From: Streptomyces prunicolor NBRC 13075
GTDB taxonomy: Bacteria > Actinomycetota > Actinomycetes > Streptomycetales > Streptomycetaceae
Reading direction: 5' to 3'
Assembly (NCBI RefSeq): GCF_000367365.1
Contig: NZ_BARF01000088.1
Coordinates: forward strand, 62,001-126,000
DNA: 64,000 nucleotides
Part shown: in pieces, positions 18,756 through 27,069 of the stretch
Position numbering within the stretch: position 1 is the stretch's first letter
Layout: each line of letters opens with the position of its first letter
Notes under the pieces: generated by a model
What the model was told of the DNA's origin: nothing
The model's database searches: none
The model's input: the letters and a program-made list of their open reading frames with translations, nothing else
Position numbers and translations under genes: made by a program

Positions 18756-19331
18756 CTATCCGCCGCCGAGCAGCTCCAGGCGGGACACCAGCTCCGCCGC
18801 TGTCGACTTGATCGTCTCAAGACCCTGCTTCCCCCAGGGCCGCGGCTCCGTGTCGACGACACACACGGTGCCCAGCACCATCCCCGTGGAGTCGATGAGC
18901 GGCGCCCCCAGATAGGAACGGATCCCGAACTCGTCGACGACCGGATTGCCCGCGAACCGCGGATAGTCGCAGACGTCCTCCAACACCAGCGCCTTACGTC
19001 TGACCACCACATGGGGGCAGAACCCATAGTCACGCGCCAACTGCCGGCCCACCTCGGGCTTGGCGTGCTCACCTCCGGTGACGGGTCTGGGCAGTCCCAC
19101 CCCGCCCGGAGTGTGCAGACCGGCGAAGAACTGCCGGTTCTCGTCGATGAAGTTGACCATGGCGTACGGCGCCCCGGTCAGGTCGGCGAGATGGTCCGCG
19201 AAGGCGTCGAGCGCCGGGTCCGGGTGCTCCCCCAGGCCCAACCCGCGCAGCCGTCGCACCCGTTGAGGGGCCTCCTTGTCCTCGGGCGTGAGCAGCAGAC
19301 GACCGGCCGGACGCGGCGGGTCGTAGCTCAT
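18756..19331 (-). CDS. GAF domain protein attached to the conservon
   Basis: 191 residues, mostly one GAF domain: ALDAFADHLADLTGAPYAMVNFIDENRQFFAGL, CPHVVVRRKALVLEDVCDY, SYLGAPLIDSTGMVLGTVCVVD. A possible cofactor Cys lies in GFCPHVV. GAF domains bind small ligands or sense redox. It lies 60 bases after the GTPase gene and in the same direction, so it likely belongs to the conservon transcript as its sensing part. No output domain is present. Confidence 0.85.
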   Translation of the reverse strand: MSYDPPRPAGRLLLTPEDKEAPQRVRRLRGLGLGEHPDPALDAFADHLADLTGAPYAMVNFIDENRQFFAGLHTPGGVGLPRPVTGGEHAKPEVGRQLARDYGFCPHVVVRRKALVLEDVCDYPRFAGNPVVDEFGIRSYLGAPLIDSTGMVLGTVCVVDTEPRPWGKQGLETIKSTAAELVSRLELLGGG

Positions 19332-19391
19332 GGGCGTACTCCGTCCCTGTGGACGTATGACATAGAGGAACTCCGTGGCGGTGTGCGGGGA

Positions 19392-20009
19392 TCACATGTG
19401 GGCACCATGGCTCGGCACATGTGCCGGGGCGTGGGCGATGAGATGGCGGACGAGGGTCAGCAGGGTCTGGACGCCGGAACTGGAGATCCGCGCGTCGCAG
19501 CGCACGACCGGGATCCCGGGGTCGAGGTCTATGGCGGCACGCACCTCCTCGGGGTCGTAGCGGTAGGAGCCGTCGAACTCGTTGATCGCGACGATGAAGC
19601 CGAGGCCGCGCTGTTCGAAGAAGTCGACGGCCGCGAAGCACTCCTCCAGTCGTCGGGTGTCGGCGAGGATGACCGCGCCGAGCGCGCCCTCGGACAGCTC
19701 GTCCCACATGAACCAGAACCGCTCCTGTCCGGGCGTACCGAACAGATAGAGCACGTGTTCCGGGTCGAGGGTGATCCGGCCGAAGTCCATCGCCACGGTC
19801 GTCTCGACCTTGTTCTCGATGCCTTCGAGATCGTCGGTCGCGGCACTGACCGTGGTGAGCAGCTCCTCCGTGCTGAGCGGCGCGATCTCGCTCACCGCGC
19901 CGACGAAGGTCGTCTTGCCGACACCGAAACCGCCCGCCACCAGGATCTTCAGTGCGGTGGGGAAGGGATCGTGGCCGCTCTCGTAGTCAGAGCTGTCGTC
20001 GTAGTCCAT
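19392..20009 (-). CDS. cvnD: Conservon GTP/ATP-binding protein (CvnD-like)
   Basis: 205 residues, small Ras-like/MglA-type nucleotide-binding protein. P-loop KILVAGGFGVGKTTFVGAVSE, switch region VAMDFGRI, FGTPGQERF as the Walker B/G3 motif, and INEFD in the place of NKxD. Conservon GTPases act with a membrane sensor, a roadblock protein and a DUF742 protein at the membrane as a G-protein-like switch. It overlaps the DUF742 gene by 23 bases. The C-terminus is His-rich (HAPAHVPSHGAH). Confidence 0.92.
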   Translation of the reverse strand: MDYDDSSDYESGHDPFPTALKILVAGGFGVGKTTFVGAVSEIAPLSTEELLTTVSAATDDLEGIENKVETTVAMDFGRITLDPEHVLYLFGTPGQERFWFMWDELSEGALGAVILADTRRLEECFAAVDFFEQRGLGFIVAINEFDGSYRYDPEEVRAAIDLDPGIPVVRCDARISSSGVQTLLTLVRHLIAHAPAHVPSHGAHM

Positions 20010-20358
20010 CGAGCACTGCCTCCAGAAGAGACCGGTCAGTGGGGTTGTGGTGGAACTCGGGTGGCTTGGTGGTCAGCGCCCCGCAGTCGACGAGGTCCGA
20101 CAGCAGCACCTTGGTGACCACCGCCGGCAACTTCAGGTGCGCGGCGACCTCGGCGACCGACACGGGCGCGCGGCACAGGTCGAGCGCCTGCGCGTGCTCC
20201 GGGCCGAGGTAGCCGAGGGGGGTGGCGCCGGTGGCCATCACCTGCGACAGGAGGTCGAGCGCGACGGAGGGCCGGGTACGGCCGTTGCTGACCGTGAAGG
20301 GGCGCACCAGACGTCCGGCCGCGTCGTCCAACCAAGGCCCGTCGCCGGCCGTCGCCAC
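19987..20358 (-). CDS. cvnC: DUF742 protein (CvnC-like)
   Basis: About 123 residues. DUF742 marks: LVRPFTVSNGRTRP, LDLLSQVMATG and a winged-helix-like core (LCRAPVSVAEVAAHLKLPAVVTKVLLSDLVDCGAL). The GTG at 20358 has GAGG eight bases upstream; a TTG at 20364, overlapping the roadblock stop, is an alternative. It works with the other conservon proteins, probably as the effector-side DNA- or protein-binding part. Confidence 0.9.
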   Translation of the reverse strand: MATAGDGPWLDDAAGRLVRPFTVSNGRTRPSVALDLLSQVMATGATPLGYLGPEHAQALDLCRAPVSVAEVAAHLKLPAVVTKVLLSDLVDCGALTTKPPEFHHNPTDRSLLEAVLDGLRRQL

Positions 20359-20360
20359 GC

Positions 20361-20807
20361 TCAAGGCCTCATCGCAGGTGATTCGACGGCGTGCTGCCGG
20401 GGCGCGGTCACGAGGTAGGGGCGGACGCTCTTGACCAGCATCGCCATCTCGTAGCCGAGCACGGCCGCGTCGGCCTCGCGGCCGGCGAGCACGGCGAGAC
20501 AGGTGCCGGAGCCGGCCGTGGTGACGAAGAGCAGCGTCGAGTCGAGCTCGACGACCACCTGTCGGACGTCTCCACCGTCACCGAAGCGGACGCCCGCACT
20601 CCGGCCGAGGGAGTACAGCCCGGAGGCCAGGGCGGCCATGTGGTCGGCGCTGTCGGGGTCGAGCCCGTGAACCGACTTCACAAGCCCGTCGCAGGAGAGC
20701 AGGACCGCGCTGGTGGTGTGCGGAACGCGCTGCACGAGGCCGCTCATCAGCCAGTCGAGATCGGATACATGGCCGGTCGGCTGGCCGGTCGGCGCATCGC
20801 TCGCCAT
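20361..20807 (-). CDS. cvnB: Roadblock/LC7 domain protein (CvnB-like)
   Basis: 148 residues from the ATG at 20807, which has AAGGAG ten bases upstream; an ATG at 20888 overlapping the sensor stop (ATGA) would add 27 Thr/Pro-rich residues. The roadblock domain is LDWLMSGLVQRVPHTTSAVLLS then DHMAALASGLYSLGRSAG and VVVELDSTLLFVTTAGSG. Roadblock proteins bind and modulate small GTPases, here CvnD. Central part of the conservon. Confidence 0.9.
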   Translation of the reverse strand: MASDAPTGQPTGHVSDLDWLMSGLVQRVPHTTSAVLLSCDGLVKSVHGLDPDSADHMAALASGLYSLGRSAGVRFGDGGDVRQVVVELDSTLLFVTTAGSGTCLAVLAGREADAAVLGYEMAMLVKSVRPYLVTAPRQHAVESPAMRP

Positions 20808-20884
20808 GGTGGATCGACTCCTTGGGGTACGAAGGTCTGCGGGAGCGCTGGTGGGGGTGACTGTAGGGGTGGGGGCGTGCGTGG

Positions 20885-23188
20885 TCATCCGGCTGATGCG
20901 CTCCCGTCGTGCCGGGCGGTGAGGTCGTGGTCGTGACCGCGCGCATGCGCGTGCGCTTCGGCTATGGGGGCCGCGTCCATGTGGGGGGCGAGGGTGAAAC
21001 GGTCCGCGCCGATGTGGGTGCCGGGGGTGGTGGAGGTGCGTGGGCCCGTGTCCGCGCCTGGGCCTACGTCCGCCTCCGCGTCCGGTGTCGTGGGCTGAGT
21101 GGTGTAGCGGTGGAGCGCGGTGTCCATGTAGCCGGAGCCCATGTGGGTTGCCGACATGTGCGGTTGCTCTACGGCGAAAGGTTCCGGGGCGGAGGGTTCC
21201 GGGGCGGACGGTTCCGCGTGGAGCGCGTTCATGTAGAGACCGCCCGTGTGGACCTCGCCGGTGTAGACCTCACCGGTGGGCACGAACTCCGGGTGCACCG
21301 ACTCCGGGCGCTCCAACTCCCTGGGCGAAGCCTCCATATGCGAAGTCTCCATATGCGGCGGCTCCACGATCTGGGGTGCCTCCATGTGTGGTGAGGCCGC
21401 CTCGGTCCCCTCCACCAGCTTCGCCGCCTCCATGTGCTGCCGCGCCTCCGCGAGGCCGATCCCCCGTTGGAACGCGGCCATCAGGCCCGGGTCGTGGCCT
21501 GCGGGATCCTCGGAGTCCTGGCGCGGTGCCGGTCCGTCGCGGAGTTGGGGTGCGATGTGTTCCTGGGCGCGGCGCCGGGGCAGTTGGGGCGGCTTGCCCA
21601 TGGTGCCGCGTACCGCTCCGCCGCGCGGGAGGGGCGGGGCGGTCACGTTCTCCGCCACGGTCCCCCGGTCGTCGGGACGGATGCCGGGCACCGCTTCCGA
21701 GGGGTTGGCCCGTTCCGCGTGGGCGCCCCGCACGGGCAACGGCGGTCCGCTGCCGTTCGGCCCCGGCGCGGAGTCCCGTCGTTGATGCCGCCCCGGTGCC
21801 CCCGACCCGCGCTGGTGCCGCCCCGCCGTGCCGGGCGACGCCAACGCCCCCTGGCCGACGGCCGGTTGACCTCCCTCGACCCCACCCTGCGCCCCGACCC
21901 GCGGAGCCTGCTGCGGCGGCGCGAGCGGCTGCCCCCCGCCCAAGGTGTCCTGCGGCTGCCCTACGGCCCCGGGGGCGCCCGGCGCCGTACCCAACAAGGC
22001 CTGTGGCACGACGAGTACGGCCTGCACCCCGCCGTAGATGTTGGTCTGCAGGCGGACGTGGATGCCGTGGCGGCGGGCGAGTTGGGAGACCACGAACAGG
22101 CCGATGCGGCCGTCGGCCAGCAGGCTGGCGACGTTGACCTGGTCGGGATCGGTCAACAGGGCGTTCATGCGGCTCTGTTCACCGACGGGCATGCCGAGGC
22201 CGCGGTCCTCGACCTCGACGGCGAGGCCCGAGGTCACGAGGTTGACGCGGAGCAGCACTTGGGTGTGCGGGGCGGAGAACACCGTGGCGTTCTCGACGAG
22301 TTCGGCCAGCAGGTGGATCACGTCGGCGACGGCGTGGCCACGCAGGGTGCCGTCGATCGGCGGCACGAGCTTGACGCGGGAATACTGCTCGACCTCGGCG
22401 ATGGCGGAGCGCAGTACCTCGGTCATGGAGACCGGGTTGCTCCACTGTCTGCGGGAGACGGCACCGCCGAGGACGGCGAGGTTCTCGGCGTGGCGGCGGA
22501 TGCGGGTGGCGAGGTGGTCGACGTGGAAGAGGCCCTTGAGCAGGTCGGGGTCCTCGATCTCGTTCTCCAGCTCGTCGAGGATGGAGATCTCCCGGTGCAC
22601 GAGGGACTGCAGGCGCCGGGCGAGGTTGACGAAGACCTCGACCTTCTGTTCGCTGCCCGCCTGGCTGGAGAGTTGAGAGGCGGCCACGACGGCGGTGACG
22701 GCGCCGTCGTGCGCGTGTGCCAGGTCGGCGGCGAGCAGGTCGAAGTCGTCGGCGTTCCCGGGGGGTTTGCTGCGCGGCTTGCGCTGGGGCGGGCCCTCGC
22801 CGCGGCGCAGCGCCTCGACCAGGTCGCGCAGATCGGCCTCGCCGCGCGCGCTGCTGCGGCGCAGGGCGTCGATGCGGTCGCTGACGGAACCGGCGGCGCG
22901 GCCCGCGGCCACGGCGGCGATCAGGATGCCCGCGAACGTCACCGACGTGGCTCCGGCGAGGACACCCCAGAGGGTGAGGCTGGTCCGCGCTCCGGTGGAG
23001 CGGACGGTGAACAGGACGGCCGCGCTGGCGCTCAGCGCGACCGCGACGGGCGGCAGCACGGCGAGGCGCAGGAGTTGGGGACGTATGTGCGTATCGGGCA
23101 GTGCGGGCACGGGGCGGGCGGCCGGTCGCCCGTGCCGGCCGCCCTCACGGCGGTCTGCGCGGGCGGCCGGTGCACGGAGTTGAGACAT
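20885..23188 (-). CDS. cvnA: Conservon membrane sensor, histidine-kinase-like ATPase (CvnA-like)
   Basis: 767 residues. Two membrane helices near residues 35-90 flank a very short outside loop. A coiled-coil region and an ATPase domain follow: N-box region LLAELVENATVFSAP, EDRGLGMP, then GRIGLFVVSQLARRHG and GGVQAVLVVP. CvnA proteins resemble sensor kinases without a standard phospho-acceptor box. The last ~330 residues are Pro/Gln/Gly-rich with repeated His-Met-Glu motifs and a His-rich end (HAHARGHDHD). The ATG at 23188 is preferred over upstream starts because the conserved region begins after it. First gene of the conservon. Confidence 0.9.
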   Translation of the reverse strand: MSQLRAPAARADRREGGRHGRPAARPVPALPDTHIRPQLLRLAVLPPVAVALSASAAVLFTVRSTGARTSLTLWGVLAGATSVTFAGILIAAVAAGRAAGSVSDRIDALRRSSARGEADLRDLVEALRRGEGPPQRKPRSKPPGNADDFDLLAADLAHAHDGAVTAVVAASQLSSQAGSEQKVEVFVNLARRLQSLVHREISILDELENEIEDPDLLKGLFHVDHLATRIRRHAENLAVLGGAVSRRQWSNPVSMTEVLRSAIAEVEQYSRVKLVPPIDGTLRGHAVADVIHLLAELVENATVFSAPHTQVLLRVNLVTSGLAVEVEDRGLGMPVGEQSRMNALLTDPDQVNVASLLADGRIGLFVVSQLARRHGIHVRLQTNIYGGVQAVLVVPQALLGTAPGAPGAVGQPQDTLGGGQPLAPPQQAPRVGAQGGVEGGQPAVGQGALASPGTAGRHQRGSGAPGRHQRRDSAPGPNGSGPPLPVRGAHAERANPSEAVPGIRPDDRGTVAENVTAPPLPRGGAVRGTMGKPPQLPRRRAQEHIAPQLRDGPAPRQDSEDPAGHDPGLMAAFQRGIGLAEARQHMEAAKLVEGTEAASPHMEAPQIVEPPHMETSHMEASPRELERPESVHPEFVPTGEVYTGEVHTGGLYMNALHAEPSAPEPSAPEPFAVEQPHMSATHMGSGYMDTALHRYTTQPTTPDAEADVGPGADTGPRTSTTPGTHIGADRFTLAPHMDAAPIAEAHAHARGHDHDLTARHDGSASAG

Positions 23189-23637
23189 CGGCGTCCTCGT
23201 ACTGGTGCGTCGGGCCGGTTGGTTCGCGCGGGGTGCGCGATTCGGGCATACGCCATCGCGGTGCCGGTCGAGAGAACCGAAAAATCCGGCCCCACGTCGC
23301 CCGACGGACACTCACAGTAGTCGCCAACGCATCAGGTGCGGTGGGCAGTTGACAAAGTCCCCCGGGGAGCGTCCCGCTCTGGTATGAGGCCTCGTACGAC
23401 AGACCGATAACCCCCTCGACCGCAGACCGAAGAAGGACAAAGAATCGATCGTCCCTGATCGGAACCGGTCACGAACGGGCGTCGGGGGCCGGGCAGTTCG
23501 ACGCCACCCCGCCCCCCGATACTCACTCTCCCCACACTCAAGGGCGAACCGCGGAGGCGTTTCCCGGGATCTCGACCGCCCTCGATCACACCCCGGAGCA
23601 TCACGGAGTGTGATCGCGGCGGGGACGTACGAGCGCG
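23189..23637. other. Intergenic, conservon upstream region
   Basis: About 450 bp between the conservon sensor start and the HxlR stop. No protein-coding frame with conserved character was seen. It must hold the conservon promoter, but no convincing -35/-10 pair or operator was identified by eye. Confidence 0.6.
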
Positions 23638-24018
23638 TCAGGCGTCGAAGCGGCGGCGGGCCGCCTCGATGTGACCGAGGTAGTGATGGGTCCAGCCGCA
23701 CATGGCGTCGACCGTCGCCCGGAGTCCCTGGCCCGACTCGGTGAGGGTGTATTCGACGCGCGGCGGCACGGTGGGGTGCACGTCGCGCTCGACCAGACCG
23801 TTGCGCTCCAGCATGCGCAGGTTCTGGGTGAGCATCTTGTGGCTGATGCCCTCGATCGCGTTCCGCAGTTCGCTGAAGCGCAGGGTGCCCTCACCGAGGG
23901 CCTCGATGATCAGGAACGCCCATTTGTTGGCGACGTCGGAGAAGATCTCCCGCGCCAGCGAGTCCGCGCGCCGCAGGTCCGCGTCCTCGGGCGAGTCACT
24001 GAATTGCTTTGTCACCAT
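23638..24018 (-). CDS. HxlR-family transcriptional regulator
   Basis: 126 residues, single winged-helix of the HxlR/DUF24 type: IFSDVANKWAFLIIEALGEGTLRFSELRNAIEGISHKMLTQNLRMLERNGLVERDVHPTVPPRVEYTL is the canonical block. Such regulators respond to aldehydes, quinones or thiol stress and control the divergent gene; here that is the RidA-family gene 99 bp away. No conserved N-terminal Cys was seen, so a redox Cys switch is not supported. Confidence 0.9.
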   Translation of the reverse strand: MVTKQFSDSPEDADLRRADSLAREIFSDVANKWAFLIIEALGEGTLRFSELRNAIEGISHKMLTQNLRMLERNGLVERDVHPTVPPRVEYTLTESGQGLRATVDAMCGWTHHYLGHIEAARRRFDA

Positions 24019-24038
24019 AAGGTTCCTCAGTCACTGAA
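23994..24038. promoter_or_regulatory. Direct repeat AGTCACTGAA near the HxlR start
   Basis: AGTCACTGAA occurs at 23994-24003 (inside the first HxlR codons) and at 24029-24038 (just upstream of its start), 35 bp apart, on the same strand. Spacing and position would fit an autoregulatory site, but two 10-mers are modest evidence. Confidence 0.35.
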
Positions 24039-24117
24039 AAGTGCGTTCTTCCAGGTCAGCGGCAACTCTCCTACGGTTTCCGAGTAACCACAAGTGACCG
24101 AGAACGAGGTGGGCAGC

Positions 24118-24525
24118 ATGGCCGTCACTCTGATGAACCCCAGCGGATTGCCGCAGATCCCGGTGTACCGGCAGGTGTCGATCGCGACGGGGTCGAAGCT
24201 GGTCTTCGTCGCCGGGCAGGTCGCCTGGGACGCCGAGGGGGTCACGGTCGGCGCAGGCGACCTCGCCGCCCAGGTCGAGCGGAGCTATCTCAACGTCGGC
24301 ACCGCGCTGGCCGCGGTCGGCGCGTCCTTCGACGACGTGGTGAAACTGACCGTCTACGTCGTCGACTGGACCCCCGACAAGATGCCCCTGTTCCTGGAGG
24401 GGGTAGCCCGGGCCACCGCGAAGCTGGGCACCACGCCGATGGCGCCGGGCACACTGATCGGCGTGGCGACCCTGGACGTACCCGACCATCTCGTCGAGGT
24501 CGAGGCCACTGCGGTCCTCGACTGA
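24118..24525 (+). CDS. RidA family protein
   Basis: 135 residues, RidA/YjgF fold. YRQVSIATGSKLVFVAGQVAWDAEG, then ERSYLNVGTALAAVGASFDDVVKLTVYVVD, and a final LIGVATLDVPDHLVEVEATAVLD. The conserved Arg for imine binding, expected near the C-terminus, is not obvious, so it may be a non-canonical subgroup. Classic RidA hydrolyses reactive enamine/imine intermediates. ATG at 24118 has GAGGTGGG upstream; a GTG at 24094 is possible. Divergent from the HxlR regulator. Confidence 0.86.
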   Translation: MAVTLMNPSGLPQIPVYRQVSIATGSKLVFVAGQVAWDAEGVTVGAGDLAAQVERSYLNVGTALAAVGASFDDVVKLTVYVVDWTPDKMPLFLEGVARATAKLGTTPMAPGTLIGVATLDVPDHLVEVEATAVLD

Positions 24526-24570
24526 GCGGAGCCGCCGGGCAGGCGCTCCTCCCCTGCGGGACCCGCTCGG

Positions 24571-24935
24571 TCAGCGCTCGTTCGCGAGGTCCAGCTCCGC
24601 GGGAGCGGGGGGTCGGCTCCGGTTCCGTCGCCACCGGCTTCGGGGTCTGCCAGTGGTGGGCGAACGTTCCCCCGAAGGGCCGCCACCAAGGGGCCGTCGT
24701 CAGGTCGCCGCCCGGTTCGAACGGCTCGCCCGGCCGCGGTGTGGCCACGGTCTGGCCCACCGCCTCTCCCTCGTCCGCGGTCCACTCGCCGGGCTCGGCC
24801 CACGGGTGCAGCGCCAGATTGAAGGTGCCCCAGTGGATGGGCAGCAGCACCCCGTGCGGCTGCCCGCCCTGGAGGTCGAGGTGGGCGCGCATGCCCTCCT
24901 CGGGTGTCATGTGGATGTCGGGCCAGATGTATTGA
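24571..24935 (-). pseudogene. MBL-fold metallo-hydrolase (RomA/UlaG-like), truncated and frameshifted
   Basis: Only the C-terminal third remains: WPDIHMTPEEGMRAHLDL, VLLPIHWGTFNLALHPW, PGEPFEP and TAPWWRPF. The metal-binding N-terminal part is gone; the sequence before about 24935 is IS-like. A second lesion is a +1 shift in a run of six C (24607-24612 on the plus strand as G): restoring the frame gives a normal end, PAPAELDLANER, with stop at 24571. The read-through frame otherwise runs antisense into the RidA gene. So the gene is dead by truncation, whatever the status of the homopolymer. Confidence 0.8.
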
Positions 24936-24973
24936 TCACGAGCGTTGTTGTCACTTGTCGGGCTTGCTCATGG

Positions 24974-25028
24974 CGAAGACCTCCGGTGTGGTGGAGCTGT
25001 CTAGGACTGCACCGCACGGAGGTCTTCG
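24974..25028. repeat. 12-bp perfect inverted repeat flanking the IS481 left end
   Basis: CGAAGACCTCCG at 24974-24985 and CGGAGGTCTTCG at 25017-25028 face each other across 31 bp. The right arm carries the ribosome site of the IS481 transposase. The left arm mirrors it and precedes a short minus-strand ATG frame (MSKPDK). This looks like two IS start regions facing each other or a rearranged terminus. Confidence 0.85.
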
Positions 25029-25500
25029 TGTCCCACCGTAATGCCCGGCTGACCGTTCACGGCAGGCGGCTGCTCGTCGAACGGGTCCGCTCAGGCCGTC
25101 CCGTCGCGCATGTCGCGGCAGAGATGGGCATCTCCCGCACCACGGGCCACAAATCGATCCGCCGCTGGCAGTTGGAGGGTGAGCGGGGACTGCACGACCG
25201 CTCCAGCCGACCCCTGACGACACTGCACCCCGGCGACGGCTCGGGTGTGCCGGCTGCGGCAGGCCCGCAAACTCGGCCCCGCCCGCATCGGACCGGTCCT
25301 GGGCCTGCCCGCCTCCACCGTGCACCGCATCCTGACCCGGCACGCACTGAACCGTCTCGCCTTCCTGGACCGGCCCACCGGACGGGTCATCCGCCGCTAC
25401 GAACGCGACCGGCCCGGCGAACTCGTCCATGTGGACGTCAAGAAACTCGGCCGGATCCCTGACGGCGGCGGCCACAAAGTCCTGGGCCGCCAGGCCGGCC
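25028..25500 (+). pseudogene. IS481-family transposase remnant
   Basis: From GTG at 25028: VSHRNARLTVHGRRLLVERVRSG, then HVAAEMGISRTTGHKSIRRW (helix-turn-helix) and HDRSSRP. A frameshift occurs near 25215. The other frame continues VCRLRQARKLGPARIG, LPASTVHRILTRH, and the DDE-domain start ELVHVDVKKLGRIPDGGGHKVLGRQAG. It stops being IS481-like at about 25500, before the second and third catalytic residues. A possible IS end, TGTCTAGGACTGCA, starts at 24998. Truncated and frameshifted, so inactive. Confidence 0.88.
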
Positions 25501-25529
25501 GGAGCCTGTCACTCAAACCTGCACCAGAC

Positions 25530-25905
25530 CCGCCGGACTTGTCGATGACGCGACGAACCGGCGCTGTCTCGGCGGGTAGGTAGGCCAACGGTTCCTGAAG
25601 CGCAGTGGGATCGTCCCACGATGCTTCGGTGAGTTCGGGCAGCGCTTGAAGTAGCTGCCATGTCAGCCATTGCCATCGCTCTTCGTTGTCCAGCGCGTCG
25701 GTGAGAAGCGAGTTCAGCAGAGCGCGGACGCGACCTCCCGCGGTGTCGGGATTGCGGTCGAGGCAGCTGAGGGGAGGAAGACCCTCCGGGGCACAGGCTC
25801 GGACGGCACCGCGCACGGTGTTCCAGAGCTGCTGTACGGCGGCGTGGCTGTCGCCTCGCCGCCGTTCGTCCTGCGCGGCGCGGGCGGCCGCGATGACAAG
25901 CACGC
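25530..25905 (-). other. Unassigned coding-like fragment
   Basis: On the minus strand a frame with amino-acid-like composition reads QQLWNTVRGAVRACAPEGLP, LLNSLLTDALDNEERWQWLT and WQLLQALPELTEASWDD. It has no start of its own and is bounded by the IS481 remnant and the bestrophin fragment. I do not recognise the family. It looks like the residue of a real gene rather than random sequence. Confidence 0.4.
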
Positions 25906-25934
25906 GGGGTCCGCGACAGACCAGTGATCTGGGC

Positions 25935-26168
25935 TCAGATGGTGCTTGCTTCCCGCCAGCGCTGGTAGGCGGTATTGGCGCGGAACGCGAGCAGGATGGC
26001 CAGAGCGGTACCAAGGACAGTGGCGACCAAGGACGGCAGCGCGAGCCAGGAGATTTCACCGATGTCGACCAGTAGGTACGCCGCAGTGGCGCTGATCGCG
26101 GCAAGCAGCAGATCGAATCGCACATACGGCACGGTCCTGCGGACGTTGAACGATTCCTTCACGATCAC
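25935..26168 (-). pseudogene. Bestrophin-family channel, N-terminal fragment
   Basis: 77 residues: MIVKESFNVRRTVPYVRFDLLLAAISATAAYLLVDI, a second membrane segment (LVATVLGTALAILLAFR) and the family motif NTAYQRWREASTI. The family continues about 200 residues, but a TGA falls where Trp is expected after STI. Bestrophins are ligand- or Ca2+-gated anion channels. The ATG at 26168 gives a normal N-terminus, so the gene was probably intact before decay. Confidence 0.78.
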
Positions 26169-26266
26169 CGAATCAGCCTACGCGCCTGAAGGTCAGGCCG
26201 CCCGAGGTAGGGCGTCGGTGATGTGCAGGGCGTCACGAGGCCTCTTGGCCTTGTCAGTGTCGCTGG

Positions 26267-27060
26267 TCAGGCGATGCGCAGGAGGTCGAGCGGGCGGGTG
26301 AAGGGCTCGTAGGAGGTGTGGCGTAGGCCGGCAGCGATGTCGCTGTGTCCGGCGTCGCGGAGCGTGTTGATCGCGAGGTTCCGCAGGGCAGCCATGTTGT
26401 CGGCCCGTGGCCGGTACGAATCTTCGAGGCGTCCTCGTGGAAGGAGGTGTCCCGGACGAAGTGCAGCCGGCTCTCGATGGTCCACTGTGACCTGGCCAGT
26501 TGACCCGGGCGTTGGCGCGAGGCCCGATGAGAGGCCAGGTTGGTGATCGCGGAGACGGTCTGGCGGGTGCACTTGCCGGCCTTGAGGTCGGTACGGTGGC
26601 GCAGGATCCGAACGGCCTGGACGGCGTGAGGGAAGCCGAGTCCGAACTCGGTAACGGTGAGCACTCTGGTCACCGGGTCTCCTTGCGGCCGTGGCCGCTC
26701 TCGCGGTCGTGGCGGCAAGCGGTGACCTCCTTCAGCGGCAGTGACCTGACCTGTCGGTGCAGGCCCGGTTGGCTGGCTTTGACCACCAGCAGATAGTGGG
26801 CGTTCTTCTCCTCCACCAGGAAGCGCGATTTCGTTGGTCTTGTCAGGCACCCGCAGCTGGGTGACAGTCCGCCCCTGGCCGGTCATCGCGGCCAGGGGAA
26901 GGGCGGCCGGGCTCTGGTCGTGGCACGGGCGGCTTCGCCGTCCGCGGCCAGTGACTGCGCGCCCAGAGGATCGGCGCCGCTCAGGTCGGCCAGGCCGCCC
27001 GGACAGACCCGCCCGATGACCCGCCGGATCGTGGCGGCGCTCGGCGGTACGCGCACAGTT
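26267..27060 (-). pseudogene. ISAs1-family transposase remnant
   Basis: Spread over several frames on the minus strand. An N-terminal portion has RVPPSAATIRRVIGRV and SLAADGEAARATTRA. The C-terminal portion has TVSAITNLASHRASRQRPGQL, then SQWTIESRLHFVRDTSFHEDASKIRTG and AALRNLAINTLRDAGHSDIAAGLR. This is the DDE_Tnp_ISAs1 pattern (W-x-IE-x-x-LHWVRD-x-x-F-x-ED). At least two frameshifts are needed, so it is dead. It interrupts the LigD polymerase-domain fragment at about 27.07 kb. Confidence 0.85.
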
Positions 27061-27069
27061 CGTCGAGCA

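Noticed and set aside
21434..23320. Long plus-strand frame opposite the conservon sensor gene
   Set aside because: It mirrors codons of a well-supported gene; the residues are repetitive D/G/H/R-rich with no family motif, as is usual for antisense frames in very G+C-rich DNA.
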